Shown piece after piece: positions 35,987-48,806 of a stretch of 64,000 nt of DNA (positions are counted from its first letter, which is position 1; each line of letters starts with the position of its first letter). Source of the stretch: CAVZCK01 sp963773735 (GTDB lineage: Bacteria > Pseudomonadota > Alphaproteobacteria > Rhizobiales > Rhodomicrobiaceae); NCBI GenBank assembly GCA_963773735.1, contig CAVZCK010000019.1:1-64000 (forward strand), in the 5' to 3' direction. Both the position numbers and the translations under genes were made by a program. The notes under the pieces were generated by a model. That model did no database searches. It saw nothing but the letters and a program-made list of their open reading frames with translations, and was not told where the DNA came from.

Positions 35987-37375
35987 TTACGCTTTCGCTG
36001 CCAGCCGTTTCAGCCATTTCCGTGCCGCAATGGCCACATTTTCCGGCGCTGTGCCTCCAAAGCTGCGCCGGCTCGCGACCGAACTTTCAACGCTCAGCAC
36101 CGAAAAAACGCCTTCAGTCATGCGCGGCTCGATGCTTTGCATGTCCGTGAGGCTGAGCGCCTCCAGGCTGACGGCCCTATCCTCAGCCAGCTTTACGATG
36201 CGGCCGGTGACGTAATGCGCATCGCGAAACGGCAGGCCGAGCTCGCGCACCAACCAGTCCGCGAGATCGGTCGCCGTGGAATAGCCGCGCGCAGCCGCCA
36301 CCTTCATGGCCTCGGCATTAACTTCGAGATCGCCGATCATGCCAGCCATCGCCGCGACCATCAGCGACAGCGTGTCGAGCGCGTCAAAGGTCGGCTCCTT
36401 GTCTTCCTGCATGTCCTTGGAATAGGCGAGCGGCAGGCCCTTCATGACGATAAGAAGCGCATTGAACGCGCCCGCGATCCGGCCGACTTTCGCCCGCACA
36501 AGCTCGGCGGCATCCGGATTGCGCTTTTGCGGCATGATCGAGGAGCCGGTGGTGAACTTGTCGCTCAGCCTGACGAAACCGAATTCGGCCGAGCACCAGA
36601 TGACGATTTCCTCGGCGAGCCGGGATAGATGGGTTGCGCAGATGGCGGCGGCGGCCAGCACTTCCAACACGAAATCGCGGGCGGAAACGGCATCGAGGGA
36701 ATTGGCCATGGGCCGGTCGAAGCCGAGGGAGCTGGCGGTCAGGTCCCTGTCGATGGCAAAGGATGTCCCGGCCAGGGCGGCAGCGCCAAGCGGCAACTCG
36801 TTCAGCCGGGTACGGGCATCGGCCAGCCGCCCCCGGTCGCGCGACAGCATCTCGACATAGGCCAGGCAGTGGTGACCGAATGTCACAGGCTGAGCGGTCT
36901 GCAGATGGGTGAAGCCAGGCATCACGGTCGCGGCGTGAGCTTCGGCTTTCTCAGCCAGCGCCCGCTGCAATCCCGCGATCTGGCCGTCCAGATGATCGGC
37001 GCAGTCGCGGATATAGAGCCGGAAATCGGTCGCGACCTGATCGTTCCGTGAGCGCGCCGTATGCAGACGCCCGGCGGCATCCCCGATCAGCTCTTTGAGC
37101 CGCGCCTCGATATTGAGATGAATATCCTCCAAGGCACGGGAGAAGTTGAACTTTCCAACCTCGATCTCGGCCTCGATCTTGCGCAGCCCGGACCCGATCG
37201 CCTTTGCGTCGGCGTCAGAAATGATCCCCTGCCGGGCAAGCATATTGGCATGGGCGATCGAACCTCTTATGTCTTGCGCATAGAGGCGGCGGTCGAACGC
37301 GATGGAGGCGTTGATCTCCTCCATGATTTCGGCGGGGCCGGAGGCGAAACGGCCGCCCCACATTTTGTTCGTCAT
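35987..37375 (-). CDS. argH: Argininosuccinate lyase ArgH
   Basis: A 462-residue fumarase-superfamily enzyme that splits argininosuccinate into arginine and fumarate. Landmarks are MWGGRFASGP at the start, LEDIHLNIEARL, the TARSRNDQVATDFRLY segment, PGFTHLQTAQPVTFGHH, and the superfamily signature GSSIMPQKRNPD. The frame is clean. Its start is only 24 bases from the divergent TlpA-like gene. The product completes the urea-cycle-like arginine pathway in the cytoplasm. Confidence 0.95.
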   Translation of the reverse strand: MTNKMWGGRFASGPAEIMEEINASIAFDRRLYAQDIRGSIAHANMLARQGIISDADAKAIGSGLRKIEAEIEVGKFNFSRALEDIHLNIEARLKELIGDAAGRLHTARSRNDQVATDFRLYIRDCADHLDGQIAGLQRALAEKAEAHAATVMPGFTHLQTAQPVTFGHHCLAYVEMLSRDRGRLADARTRLNELPLGAAALAGTSFAIDRDLTASSLGFDRPMANSLDAVSARDFVLEVLAAAAICATHLSRLAEEIVIWCSAEFGFVRLSDKFTTGSSIMPQKRNPDAAELVRAKVGRIAGAFNALLIVMKGLPLAYSKDMQEDKEPTFDALDTLSLMVAAMAGMIGDLEVNAEAMKVAAARGYSTATDLADWLVRELGLPFRDAHYVTGRIVKLAEDRAVSLEALSLTDMQSIEPRMTEGVFSVLSVESSVASRRSFGGTAPENVAIAARKWLKRLAAKA

Positions 37376-37384
37376 TTTTGCAAT

Positions 37385-37397
37385 CTTACGGCGTAAG
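37385..37397. promoter_or_regulatory. Palindrome in the 24-bp argH/tlpA divergent gap
   Basis: CTTACGGCGTAAG is a perfect 5-bp inverted repeat with a 3-base centre, filling half of the 24 bases between the argH start (37375) and the TlpA-like start (37400). With so little space each promoter must lie within or very near the other gene's 5' end, and a protein bound here could affect both. Confidence 0.4.
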
Positions 37398-37399
37398 CG

Positions 37400-38074
37400 A
37401 TGACCGAGGACAAGAAGGCTGACGGCTCGCCTAAGGAGGGGGAAGGCATCAGCAGATTGACCCTCTATAGCCTTGCGGCGGCTGCTGCGGCAATCGCTGG
37501 TTTCCTCTCGATGACGCTCGCCGAGCGTCTTGCGCCAACGCGCGCTCCCGAATTTTCAACGCAAGGCCGGACGAATCCGCCCCAAAATGAGACGTCCGCG
37601 TCGACCGGGCTCGACAAGCTCGTGCGCCTCGGTGCCCCAAAGACTTTGCCCGACATCAGCTTCAGCGACGAGAGCGGCGGAGCCCACGCTTTGACCGAGT
37701 GGCGGGGCAAGGTCGTTCTGGTCAATCTCTGGGCCACGTGGTGCGCGCCCTGTAAAATGGAAATGCCGAGCCTCGATAAGCTCCAGGCCAAGCTAGGCGG
37801 CGCCGAGTTCGCGGTCCTTCCGATCAGCCTCGACCGGACCGGTTCGGACAAGCCGCGCCAGTTCCTGGCCGCGAACAATCTCAAGAACCTCGGGCTTTTC
37901 CTGGATACAAAAAACACGCTCATCCAGGCCCTCCAGGTGCCGGGCCTGCCGCTTTCCGTGCTGCTCGACCGTGAGGGCCGCGAAATTGCCCGCCTGGCGG
38001 GGCCCGCCGAATGGGATTCGGCGCAGGCTGAAAGCCTGATCCGCGAAACGATTTCGGCGAAGGGCGGAAGCTGA
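37400..38074 (+). CDS. TlpA-like thiol-disulfide oxidoreductase
   Basis: A 224-residue membrane-anchored thioredoxin. The cytoplasmic head (MTEDKKADGSPKEGEG) is followed by one membrane helix (about 21-41), a linker, then a thioredoxin fold with the active site W-C115-A-P-C118 in LWATWCAPCKMEMPSL and the cis-proline in VPGLPLSVLL. It should face the periplasm and keep substrate thiols reduced, for instance in cytochrome maturation. It lies divergent from argH, a common arrangement in the order. Confidence 0.88.
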   Translation: MTEDKKADGSPKEGEGISRLTLYSLAAAAAAIAGFLSMTLAERLAPTRAPEFSTQGRTNPPQNETSASTGLDKLVRLGAPKTLPDISFSDESGGAHALTEWRGKVVLVNLWATWCAPCKMEMPSLDKLQAKLGGAEFAVLPISLDRTGSDKPRQFLAANNLKNLGLFLDTKNTLIQALQVPGLPLSVLLDREGREIARLAGPAEWDSAQAESLIRETISAKGGS

Positions 38075-38077
38075 CGG

Positions 38078-38612
38078 ATGGCGGTTTTCTTTACCTCCGA
38101 CACGCATTTCGGTCACGACGCGATCATCAGACTCACAGGGCGCCCCTTCGCCTCAGTCGAGGAGATGGACGCAGCGATGATTGAGAGCTGGAACGCCACT
38201 GTCGCACCGGAAGACACCGTCTACCATCTCGGCGATGTCTGCTTTCGCAACAGCCGCTCGATTGCCGAATACCGCCGAGCGCTCAACGGCACCGTGCATC
38301 TGATCAGGGGCAATCACGATGATGCGCTCACCGAAGACGAGGCCGATCTGTTCGCGTCAGTGAGCTTGATCCTGGAAGTCGCCGTCGAATCGGCAGATGA
38401 TCGTGCTTTGCCACTATCCGATGCGCGAGTGGAACCAGTGTAAGCGGGGCAGTTGGCACTTGTTCGGCCATGTGCATGGCCGTCTCGACCATGCGCCGCT
38501 CGGTTACAGCCTCGACGTGGGCGTTGACACACACGATTTCCGGCCCTGGACCTTCGATGAAATCGAAGCCGTCTTTGCGACGCGGCACAATCCATTCGCA
38601 GCACAGCGCTGA
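38078..38612 (+). CDS. Metallophosphoesterase (one frameshift)
   Basis: A calcineurin-like phosphoesterase of about 178 residues. The first frame gives VFFTSDTHFGHDAIIRL (D-x-H motif), DTVYHLGDVCF (G-D), and LIRGNHDDAL (G-N-H-D). The second frame, entered near 38385, gives MIVLCHYPMREWN, HLFGHVHGRLDH (G-H-x-H) and DVGVDTHDFRPW. Together all five metal-binding motifs are present in order, so a base error is likelier than a dead gene. It follows the TlpA-like gene by 3 bases and is probably co-transcribed. Substrate is unknown. Confidence 0.82.
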
Positions 38613-38619
38613 GGCGTGG

Positions 38620-39516
38620 TCAGAACGACCATTCCCTCGCCTTGGCGACCATGAAATCCCTGAATACGTCAACCCGCTTCGACGCCTTCATCTCTTCGGG
38701 ATAGACGAAATAAATATCGAACTCCGGCAGGCTTTCCTCGCCGTCGAGAACGGCCACGAGGCGAGGATCATCGCGTGCGACATAGTCGGGCAGGATGGCA
38801 ATCCCGATGCCACGATGAACGGCCTCCTTCAGGCCAAGCACGTTGTTGATCTGCAGGACCGGCGTCCGCGGCGGCGTTCCATTGTCCCGGCCCGCTCTGG
38901 CCAGCCAGTTAATGCGGCGCAGATGCAGAGGCGCCGAGCTGCCGTAGATCATGATGCGGTGGCGGTCGAGATCACCGATCACGCGCGGCGTCCCAAATTT
39001 CCTTACATAATCCACCGAGGCGTAAACGTGGTTGTGCACGACAAAAAGCTTACGGCGGATCAGATCATTCTGGGACGGCGGCTGGAACCGGATCGCGATA
39101 TCGGCCTCACGCATGCCGAGATCGAGTTCGTCGTCGTCGAGAATGAGCTGGACGCGAATATCGGGATACAGCGCCATGAACTCGTGCAGCCGCGGGGTCA
39201 GCCATTTCACGCCGAGCGTAACGGTCGTCGTGACCCTAAGATCGCCAGTTGGCTTGCCGCGCGAGTCAGATAATAGGATCTCCGCCGAGGCGAGCTTGGT
39301 GAAGACGTCCTGGGCGGTGCGGTAAAGCAGCTCGCCCTGCTCGGTCAGAACAAGGCCGCGCGCATGGCGATGAAACAGCGGCGCGTTCAGCTCGCGTTCA
39401 AGCGCGCTGACCTGCCTGCTCACCGCAGACTGGCTCATATTCAGCGCTTCGCCCGCATGGGTGAAGCTGCCAGCCTCGGCCGCGGCATGGAATATCCTGA
39501 GCTTATCCCAATCCAT
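38620..39516 (-). CDS. LysR-family regulator, LsrB/VtlR type
   Basis: A 298-residue LysR-type regulator. The winged helix is at residues 1-60 (DWDKLRIFHAAAEAGSFTHA, LNMSQSAVSRQVSALEREL), followed by the effector domain (GDLRVTTTVTLGVKWLTPRL, the AIRFQPPSQNDL region). It is oriented like trxB and lies just downstream of it, the setting of LsrB/VtlR, which controls oxidative stress, lipopolysaccharide and small RNA genes in this order. The assignment rests on family knowledge of that neighbourhood and on sequence type. The exact identity is not certain. Confidence 0.85.
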   Translation of the reverse strand: MDWDKLRIFHAAAEAGSFTHAGEALNMSQSAVSRQVSALERELNAPLFHRHARGLVLTEQGELLYRTAQDVFTKLASAEILLSDSRGKPTGDLRVTTTVTLGVKWLTPRLHEFMALYPDIRVQLILDDDELDLGMREADIAIRFQPPSQNDLIRRKLFVVHNHVYASVDYVRKFGTPRVIGDLDRHRIMIYGSSAPLHLRRINWLARAGRDNGTPPRTPVLQINNVLGLKEAVHRGIGIAILPDYVARDDPRLVAVLDGEESLPEFDIYFVYPEEMKASKRVDVFRDFMVAKAREWSF

Positions 39517-39550
39517 AACGCGCTATTATGCTGATTTTATTGCAGAATGA

Positions 39551-40523
39551 CTACTCTGCTGCTTGGCTGCGGCTGTGCGTCTCAAGGCCCGCGAGGAATT
39601 TCTCGGCTTCGAGGGCCGCCATGCAGCCCATGCCGGCCGCCGTCACCGCCTGCCGGTAGATTTCGTCGGCAACGTCGCCCGCCGCGAAGACACCGGGAAC
39701 GCTGGTCGCGGTCGAGTACTGGCCGGTGACGATGATGTAACCGTTTGGCTTCATGGCAAGCTGACCTTTGAAGATTTCGGTCGCTGGCGTATGGCCGATG
39801 GCGATGAAGACCGCATCCGTCTTGACCTCGTAGACCTCGCCGGTCTTGATATTCTTGAGCCGGGCGCCGGTGACGCTGCGTGGGAACTCGGTTCCGTGCA
39901 CTTCGTCCAGAACCGTGTCCCAGATCACGTTGATCTTCGGGTGCTTGAACAGCCTGTCCTGCAGAATTCGCTCGGCCCGGAACGAGTTCGCGGCGGTGCA
40001 CCACCGTCACCTTGCGGGCGTGGTTGGTCAGGAAAAGAGCTTCCTCTACCGCGGTATTGCCGCCGCCGATCACCAGCACGTCTTTATCGCGGCAGAAAAA
40101 GCCGTCGCAGGTGGCGCAGGCCGATACGCCATAGCCCTTGAATTTCTCTTCGCTCGGAAGGCCGAGCCATCGCGCCTGCGCACCCGTCGCGATGACGACG
40201 CTGTCGGCGGTATAGTCCGCTCCGCTATCGGCCTTGAGATGGAACGGCCGGCGGCTGAAATTCACCGAGGCAATGTGGTCGGTGATGATCTCGGTGCCGA
40301 CATGGAGTGCCTGGGCGCGCATTTGCTCCATCAGCCACGGCCCCTGGATCACATCGGCAAAACCCGGGTAGTTTTCCACATCCGTCGTGATGGTGAGCTG
40401 GCCCCCCGGCTGGATGCCTTCGAACAGGATCGGCTTCACCATGGCGCGCGCCGCATAGATGGCGGCGGTATAGCCCGCAGGTCCCGATCCGATGATGATA
40501 AGTTTGGCATGACGCGCGGTCAT
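39551..40523 (-). CDS. trxB: Thioredoxin reductase TrxB (one frameshift)
   Basis: A flavoprotein that reduces thioredoxin with NADPH. FAD loop GSGPAGYTAAIYAARA, the conserved GGQLTITTDVENYPGF, the redox pair in SACATCDGFF, the NADPH loop VIGGGNTAVEEALFL, and in the second frame VFAAGDVADEIYRQAVTAAG. The frame moves near 39985 where one extra C sits between HRRE and SFRAERILQDRLFKH. Both halves are otherwise clean. Such an essential gene is unlikely to be dead, so sequence error is favoured. Confidence 0.92.
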
Positions 40524-40593
40524 AGTTGATCAGCTCCCGACATTCCCCGACGAACAGGTAAGAAATGTCAGCATTGCTGACAAGTCTAAGCTG

Positions 40594-41649
40594 TCAGCGA
40601 TCGATGGTTGTCGACCGAAAAGCGCGCCATCGCGCCTCTATTTCGGCGGCAACCCGCTCGGCGGCGCTGACCGGCTCATAGCTCCAGCCGGCAAGGCCGG
40701 CCAGCGCATCGGCAAGGGCGCAAGTTGCGCCATGCGCCCGCAATGCCTCGTGAAAGCGACGGAATTTCGCGCGTCCCCCTGGTGGCGCGAAGACGTAGAC
40801 CGGCCTTCCGGTCGCGCAGGCTTCGCCGGTCATGTTCACCGAGTCGGCCGTGACGACAAAAGCATCCGCGCTGGCAAGGAACTCGGGATAAGGGTTATCA
40901 CCCTTGCCGTCCCAAAGAATGCGCGGCTTCGCACTCGTCGCCCTCTCCGCGGCTTGGAGAAGCGCGGGCGGCGTGCGGCGCGACGGCGTGATGAGAAAGC
41001 TGCCGGCGCTTTCGGCGAGTGTGGCGAGCTGAGCCTCGAAAGAGGCAATCGTCGGGGCGTCAAAGCTGTAGCCCGCGCCCGGCCCGCCAAGGAGCAGCGC
41101 CACGCGCGGTGACGGCAACGCGACGATCTCTGGCGGCGTCTCGCGGCGCAAAGCGGCCAGCGTTTGGGCAGTAAAGCGGTGGGGCGGCGTCAACGTCGCA
41201 ATGACATTCGGCCCGCGCAGCCGGTCATGGGCGGGCACCCAGATAACATGAGCGCTGGCGCTGCTCGCACGCGGCGACTGGAACAGCACCGTGAAAGCGC
41301 CGGCCCGTTTGAGCGCCCGGACGACCGGCACGGTCTGACGCCCCGCTCCGAGAACGATGTCTGGGAGCAGTTCGGCCTGCAAAGCCCGGAGAATACGTGG
41401 GTCGGCCGGTCCCAGCGGTGCGAGGTGGCGCCAGGGCGCCCGCGGTGCGACGGGCTTGATTTCGACTGCCAAGCCAAGCGCTTCCGCTACGCCGCGCGTA
41501 ATCGCAAGATGCCCCGCCATGCCGTCTGAAATGATCCAGCCACGACGTCCGGCAAGGCGCTGCCCGCTTACACTTTGCGTCGGTGACGAAGCGCCGTGAC
41601 CCAGCTCGCGCGCAATAATATCGACAGCATTGGGTGTTTCGGTTTTCAT
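40594..41649 (-). CDS. ELM1/DUF1022-like protein
   Basis: A 351-residue protein of the bacterial ELM1-like group (DUF1022), which resembles glycosyltransferase-B folds. Seen are GWIISDGMAGH, the PDIVLGAGRQTVPVVRAL segment, LLLGGPGAGYSF, ITPSRRTPPALLQAAE, LASADAFVVTADSVNMTGEA, and GRPVYVFAPPG. The name comes from a plant mitochondrial-fission homologue. In bacteria the activity is not settled. It lies between trxB and the Lrp-type gene, a conserved neighbourhood, and diverges from lrp with 77 bp between starts. Confidence 0.82.
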   Translation of the reverse strand: MKTETPNAVDIIARELGHGASSPTQSVSGQRLAGRRGWIISDGMAGHLAITRGVAEALGLAVEIKPVAPRAPWRHLAPLGPADPRILRALQAELLPDIVLGAGRQTVPVVRALKRAGAFTVLFQSPRASSASAHVIWVPAHDRLRGPNVIATLTPPHRFTAQTLAALRRETPPEIVALPSPRVALLLGGPGAGYSFDAPTIASFEAQLATLAESAGSFLITPSRRTPPALLQAAERATSAKPRILWDGKGDNPYPEFLASADAFVVTADSVNMTGEACATGRPVYVFAPPGGRAKFRRFHEALRAHGATCALADALAGLAGWSYEPVSAAERVAAEIEARWRAFRSTTIDR

Positions 41650-41726
41650 TTCTTGCGCAACCGCCAGTGGGCTTTATGCTCGCCCGGGACGCCGATACCT
41701 ACCGCGACCACGCGCAGAGGCCAAGC

Positions 41727-42218
41727 ATGAACATTCGCCGCGACCTGCCATCCTGGATCAAGCTCGACCACATCGACTGGCTGATCCTGCGGGAATTGCA
41801 GGCCGACGGCCGCATGACCAATGTGGAGCTGGCCAGCCGCGTCGGCATTTCGGCGCCGCCCTGCCTCCGGCGGCTTCGTGCGCTCGAACGAGCAGGCTTC
41901 ATCCTCGGCTATCACGCGCGGCTGAACCCCAAGCTGCTGGGCTATGATGTCGAAGCCTATGCGATGGTCCGTCTTGAAAGCCAGGCTGAGTCAGACCTTG
42001 CCGCCTTCGAAGAGCTGGTGCGGTCCTGGACCTTTGTCCGCGAATGCACCATGCTTTCCGGCGATGTCGACTTCATCCTGAAATGCATCGCGCCCGACCT
42101 ACCGGCCTTCCAGAACTTCGTCATCCGCGATCTGACCGCCGCCCCGAATGTCGATCATGTGCGGACCGCCGTCGCCATCCGCTCGGTCAAGTCCGAGCCG
42201 GGCCTGCCGCTGGATTGA
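41727..42218 (+). CDS. Lrp/AsnC-family transcriptional regulator
   Basis: A 163-residue feast-or-famine regulator. It has an N-terminal helix-turn-helix (DHIDWLILRELQADGRMTNV, LASRVGISAPPCLRRLRAL) and a RAM domain (YAMVRLESQAESDLAAFEEL, SGDVDFILKCIA). Start at 41727 after AGAGG, and the longer frame to 41634 has no site. It is convergent with greA, sharing a hairpin between them. Neighbouring trxB and greA fit the conserved lrp-trxB cluster of the order. The bound amino acid is not known. Confidence 0.88.
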   Translation: MNIRRDLPSWIKLDHIDWLILRELQADGRMTNVELASRVGISAPPCLRRLRALERAGFILGYHARLNPKLLGYDVEAYAMVRLESQAESDLAAFEELVRSWTFVRECTMLSGDVDFILKCIAPDLPAFQNFVIRDLTAAPNVDHVRTAVAIRSVKSEPGLPLD

Positions 42219-42236
42219 GCCTGCAAGAGACGCAAA

Positions 42237-42259
42237 GGCCCGCCTGATTTCGGCGGGCC
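42237..42259. terminator. Shared hairpin between lrp and greA
   Basis: GGCCCGCC-TGATTTC-GGCGGGCC, an 8-bp perfect stem, lies between the convergent stops at 42218 and 42291. It lacks a strong T-tract on either side but can serve both genes as a transcript end. Confidence 0.55.
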
Positions 42260-42290
42260 ATGTCGTCAGCGAATGAAAATCCGCCGTCCC

Positions 42291-42770
42291 TCAGCGGAAC
42301 TTCACGTCCAGAACCTCGTAGGATTTGTGGCCGCGCGGCGTTGCGACCTCGACCACATCGCCGGCCCTCTTGCCGATCAGAGCCCGCGCGATCGGCGAGT
42401 TGATCGCGATTTTGCCGCCCTTCACATCGGCCTCGAAATCACCGACGATCTGATAGGCCTGCTCTTCCTCGGTATCCTCATCGACGATCTTGACGGTCGC
42501 GCCGAATTTGATTGTATCGCCGGAGAGCCTCGACACGTCGATGACATCGGCGCGGGAAAACTTATCCTCCAGCTCGGCGACGCGTGCCTCATTCAGGCTC
42601 TGCGCCTCCTTGGCGGCGTGGTATTCGGCATTCTCCGAAAGGTCCCCATGTGCCCGCGCCTCCTCGATCGCCTTGATGATGCGCGGACGCTCCACTGTTT
42701 TTAGCTGCTTTATTTCGGCTTCCAGCGCGGCGTATCCCGCTGCGGTCATTGGAACTTTTTCAAAGGACAT
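42291..42770 (-). CDS. greA: Transcription elongation factor GreA
   Basis: A 159-residue cleavage factor that rescues stalled RNA polymerase. The coiled coil carries the acidic tip in ARAHGDLSENAEYHAAKEAQ with the conserved Asp and Glu. The globular domain shows FGATVKIVDEDTEEEQAYQI, and KIAINSPIARALIGKRAGDV is present near the end. The start at 42770 (MSFEKVPMTAAG) follows AGGGAG. The frame open to 42917 is an artefact overlapping carB. It lies just downstream of carB in the same direction and is probably co-transcribed. Confidence 0.95.
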   Translation of the reverse strand: MSFEKVPMTAAGYAALEAEIKQLKTVERPRIIKAIEEARAHGDLSENAEYHAAKEAQSLNEARVAELEDKFSRADVIDVSRLSGDTIKFGATVKIVDEDTEEEQAYQIVGDFEADVKGGKIAINSPIARALIGKRAGDVVEVATPRGHKSYEVLDVKFR

Positions 42771-42846
42771 TCCCAAATTCTCCCTTGGCCCTAGAACCTC
42801 CCCAGGCCATGTCTCCGTGAGATCGTCGATGAAACGGAAATGGTGG

Positions 42847-46210
<3,364 letters not shown>

Positions 46211-46569
46211 AAGGTCAGCACTCGCTTCCGGGCGCTTATAAAGGCATTGCGGCGCGTTTCAACAAGGTGATCGGCGGACGAATTGAATTCCGGGAGCGCC
46301 ATACTGGGTTGAAAACCGGCATAAGAACAACTGATTTGTGCGGGAGCCGCCGCTTCATCCGCCGTGTAAAGCGCGTCGCCGCAGCCATTTGCCTTGACGC
46401 TTTCGGCAAAAATGGACATGGTGCGGCCATGATGACCGGTCGACAATCAGCCATTGCCATCATCTGCCGCATTATTATCGCGCACTGACATAAGCCCCGC
46501 GCGGCCGTTCCCCTTTTCCTGAAAACCGAAAACCGAACGTCGCGCCCCGCGGAGCAAGGAGCCGGGTTC
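46211..46569. other. Divergent intergenic region carB / cysS
   Basis: No gene is supported in these 359 bases. An open frame here is only the artefactual extension of carB. Promoters for both genes should lie here. None stood out. Confidence 0.55.
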
Positions 46570-48154
46570 GTGGTGCTTAAGCTTTACAACACGCGCACGC
46601 GGAAGAAGGAGGAATTCCGCCCGCTGGACGAGATTGCGGGCAAGCCGCCGTCCGAATGGAATGTGCGCATGTATGTCTGCGGCCCGACCGTCTACGACTT
46701 TGCGCATATCGGCAATGCGCGGCCCGTCATCGTTTTCGATGTGCTCTACCGGCTGCTGAAGCACCTTTATGAGCCGCAGGGCGCGAAGGTGACCTATGTC
46801 CGCAACATCACCGATGTCGACGACAAGATCAATGCGCGCGCCGTCGAGCTCTACCCCGACATGCCGCCGGAAGCCGCCATCCGCAAGCTGACCGAGGAGA
46901 CCACCGCCCAGTTCCACAAGGATGTCGCCGCGCTCGGCTGCCTGCCGCCCACGGAAGAACCGCGTGCGACCGATTACATCGCGCAGATGAAGGACATGAT
47001 CGCGCAGCTTTTTGAGGCGGATATCGCCTATGTCGCGGACGATCACGTCCTGTTTTCGGTGGCGGCCTATGGCAAGCTGAAGAACGTTCCGCGCTATGGC
47101 AGCCTCGCCCGGCGCTCACTCGACGAGATGATTGCCGGCGCGCGGGTGGAAGTTGCGCCCTATAAGCGCGACGCAATGGATTTCGTGCTGTGGAAGCCGT
47201 CCAAGGACGGCGAGCCGGGCTGGCCCTCGCCGCTGAATATCCGCGCACCGGGGCGGCCGGGCTGGCATCTCGAATGCTCGGCGATGTCAAAGGCGCTATC
47301 TAGGCGATGAGTTCGACATCCATGGCGGCGGCATCGATCTCGTCTTTCCGCATCACGAGAACGAGGTCGCGCAGAGTTGCGGCGCCCACGGCACGCGACA
47401 TCATGGCCAATATCTGGATGCATAACGGCCATCTCCAGGTCGAGGGCGAGAAAATGTCCAAGAGCCTGGGGAATTTTTTCACGATTAATGAATTATTGAA
47501 CAGCCAGAAATTCGGCAACCATGATTGGCCAGGGGCGGTTCTACGCTTTGCTATGCTCCAAACGCATCACCGCCAGCCGATTGATTGGACATTGAGAAAT
47601 CAGAAGCATCTTGGCATGTTCTTGCGATGGCGGTTTTATCAACGCAGGGCAAGCCTCACAGAATCCTGCAAAACCGTCTAGGCGAAGTTGTAGAAGCGCT
47701 TGAAGATGACCTGAATACTCCCAAGTGATGTCAGAACTCCATTCGATAAGGAAGAGTATTTCTCAAAATGGCCAGGGGGAAGCTCGCCGACGAACTGCGA
47801 GTGAATTTCTCACATTTTCCTTAAGACTCTTGCATTTAGTCCTCATTGTGGTGATGGCGTTGTGAAGTTGATCCAAGTGATCGCTGGACATCTCCAAACA
47901 GAGTTCGGAACGATCGAGCCGCATTGCTGTGGGATATGCAAGGGGAACGTCGCACGGCGAGAGGCTGTTTTATCTGTGATGCACCAAGGAAATCGATGAA
48001 TGCTATGAGGCGCCGTTTAGCTGCCCGTAAAGCCAAAAACTGGGCCGAGGCCGACCGCATCCGCGACGAGCTGGCGGCGATGGGCATCGCGCTGAAAGAC
48101 TCCAAAGATCCCGCAACCGGCGAAATCGTCACCACCTGGGAGATCGCGCGGTGA
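46570..48154 (+). pseudogene. cysS: Cysteinyl-tRNA synthetase CysS, multiply frameshifted
   Basis: This enzyme charges tRNA-Cys. It begins at a GTG after AAGGAG: VLKLYNTRTRKKEEFRPL, CGPTVYDFAHIGNARPVI (HIGH-type), TYVRNITDVDDKINARA, the zinc-site region, and ECSAMSKAL. The frame moves near 47297 (FDIHGGGIDLVFPHHENE), again near 47402 (MANIWMHNGHLQVEGEKMSKS, the KMSKS loop), and again before VVEALEDDLNTP. The ending ARKAKNWAEADRIRDELAAMG lies at 47924-48154. The DALR middle is barely recognisable and AT-richer. Four or more breaks argue for real damage or a mosaic. Confidence 0.8.
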
Positions 48155-48167
48155 GCCCGAAAAAGCC

Positions 48168-48393
48168 CCCTCACCCGGACGCTTTCCGCGTCCGCCCTCT
48201 CCCGCGAGGGGAGAGGGCAAATCGCGTCGGGGGGAGGGACAGCCGAACCAAAATAAGCTCGTCAGTCTCGGAGCGCGTAGTAAACGCTTAAAGGCGGATG
48301 GTGGGGACAAGGCAGCAGAAACAAGCTCGGCAAAGCCCTCTCCCCTCGCGGGAGAGGGCGGCGAGCGGCGCAGCCGGTCGCCGGGTGAGGGGG
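48168..48393. repeat. Inverted CCCTCTCCC repeat pair upstream of DUF559 (unit 2)
   Basis: The left arm (48168-48218) runs CCCCCTCACCCGGACGC and on to CCCTCTCCCGCGAGGGG. The right arm (48333-48393) is inverted: CCCTCTCCCCTCGCGGG, then on to CGGGTGAGGGGGC. The spacer is about 115 bp with no shared sequence to unit 1. A DUF559 gene starts 50 bases later, as in unit 1. Confidence 0.7.
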
Positions 48394-48440
48394 CTGTTAA
48401 AGCCTCACGGCCTACCACGCACGAGCCGAAACGCCGTGCC

Positions 48441-48806
48441 ATGCCACGCCCGGCAGCCAGCGCGAAAAACAATGCCCGTCGACTGCGTAAGGACATGACT
48501 GAAGCGGAACGCAAACTCTGGTCTATCCTGCGTAAACGCAAGCTGACCGGCCTCAAATTCCGTCGCCAAGTTCCGATCGGCCCCTATGTCGCTGATTTCC
48601 TGAGCTTCGAAGTCCCGTCTGATCGTCGAGGCCGATGGCGGCCAGCACGTGAAGCCTGGAAAGATGCGGAACGCGATGCTTGGCTTGCCGCGCAGGGCTT
48701 CCGTATCCTCCGTTTCTGGAATTCCGACGATTCTCAACAGCCCGGACGGCGTTCTCGCCCGAATTGGCGGAGCCTGGCCGCATCAGAACGGGAGATCGCC
48801 CGATGA
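48441..48806 (+). pseudogene. DUF559 / Vsr-fold endonuclease-like protein, frameshifted
   Basis: The same family as the gene at 23490. One frame reads ARRLRKDMTEAERKLWSILR and KRKLTGLKFRRQVPIGPYVADFL in two blocks, then the catalytic stretch LIVEADGGQHVKPG falls in a second frame, KDAERDAWLAAQGFRILRFW returns to the first, and ILNSPDGVLARI lies in the other again. Frame changes near 48615, 48660 and 48725 rule out a normal product. The stop overlaps the start of the VOC gene. Confidence 0.7.
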
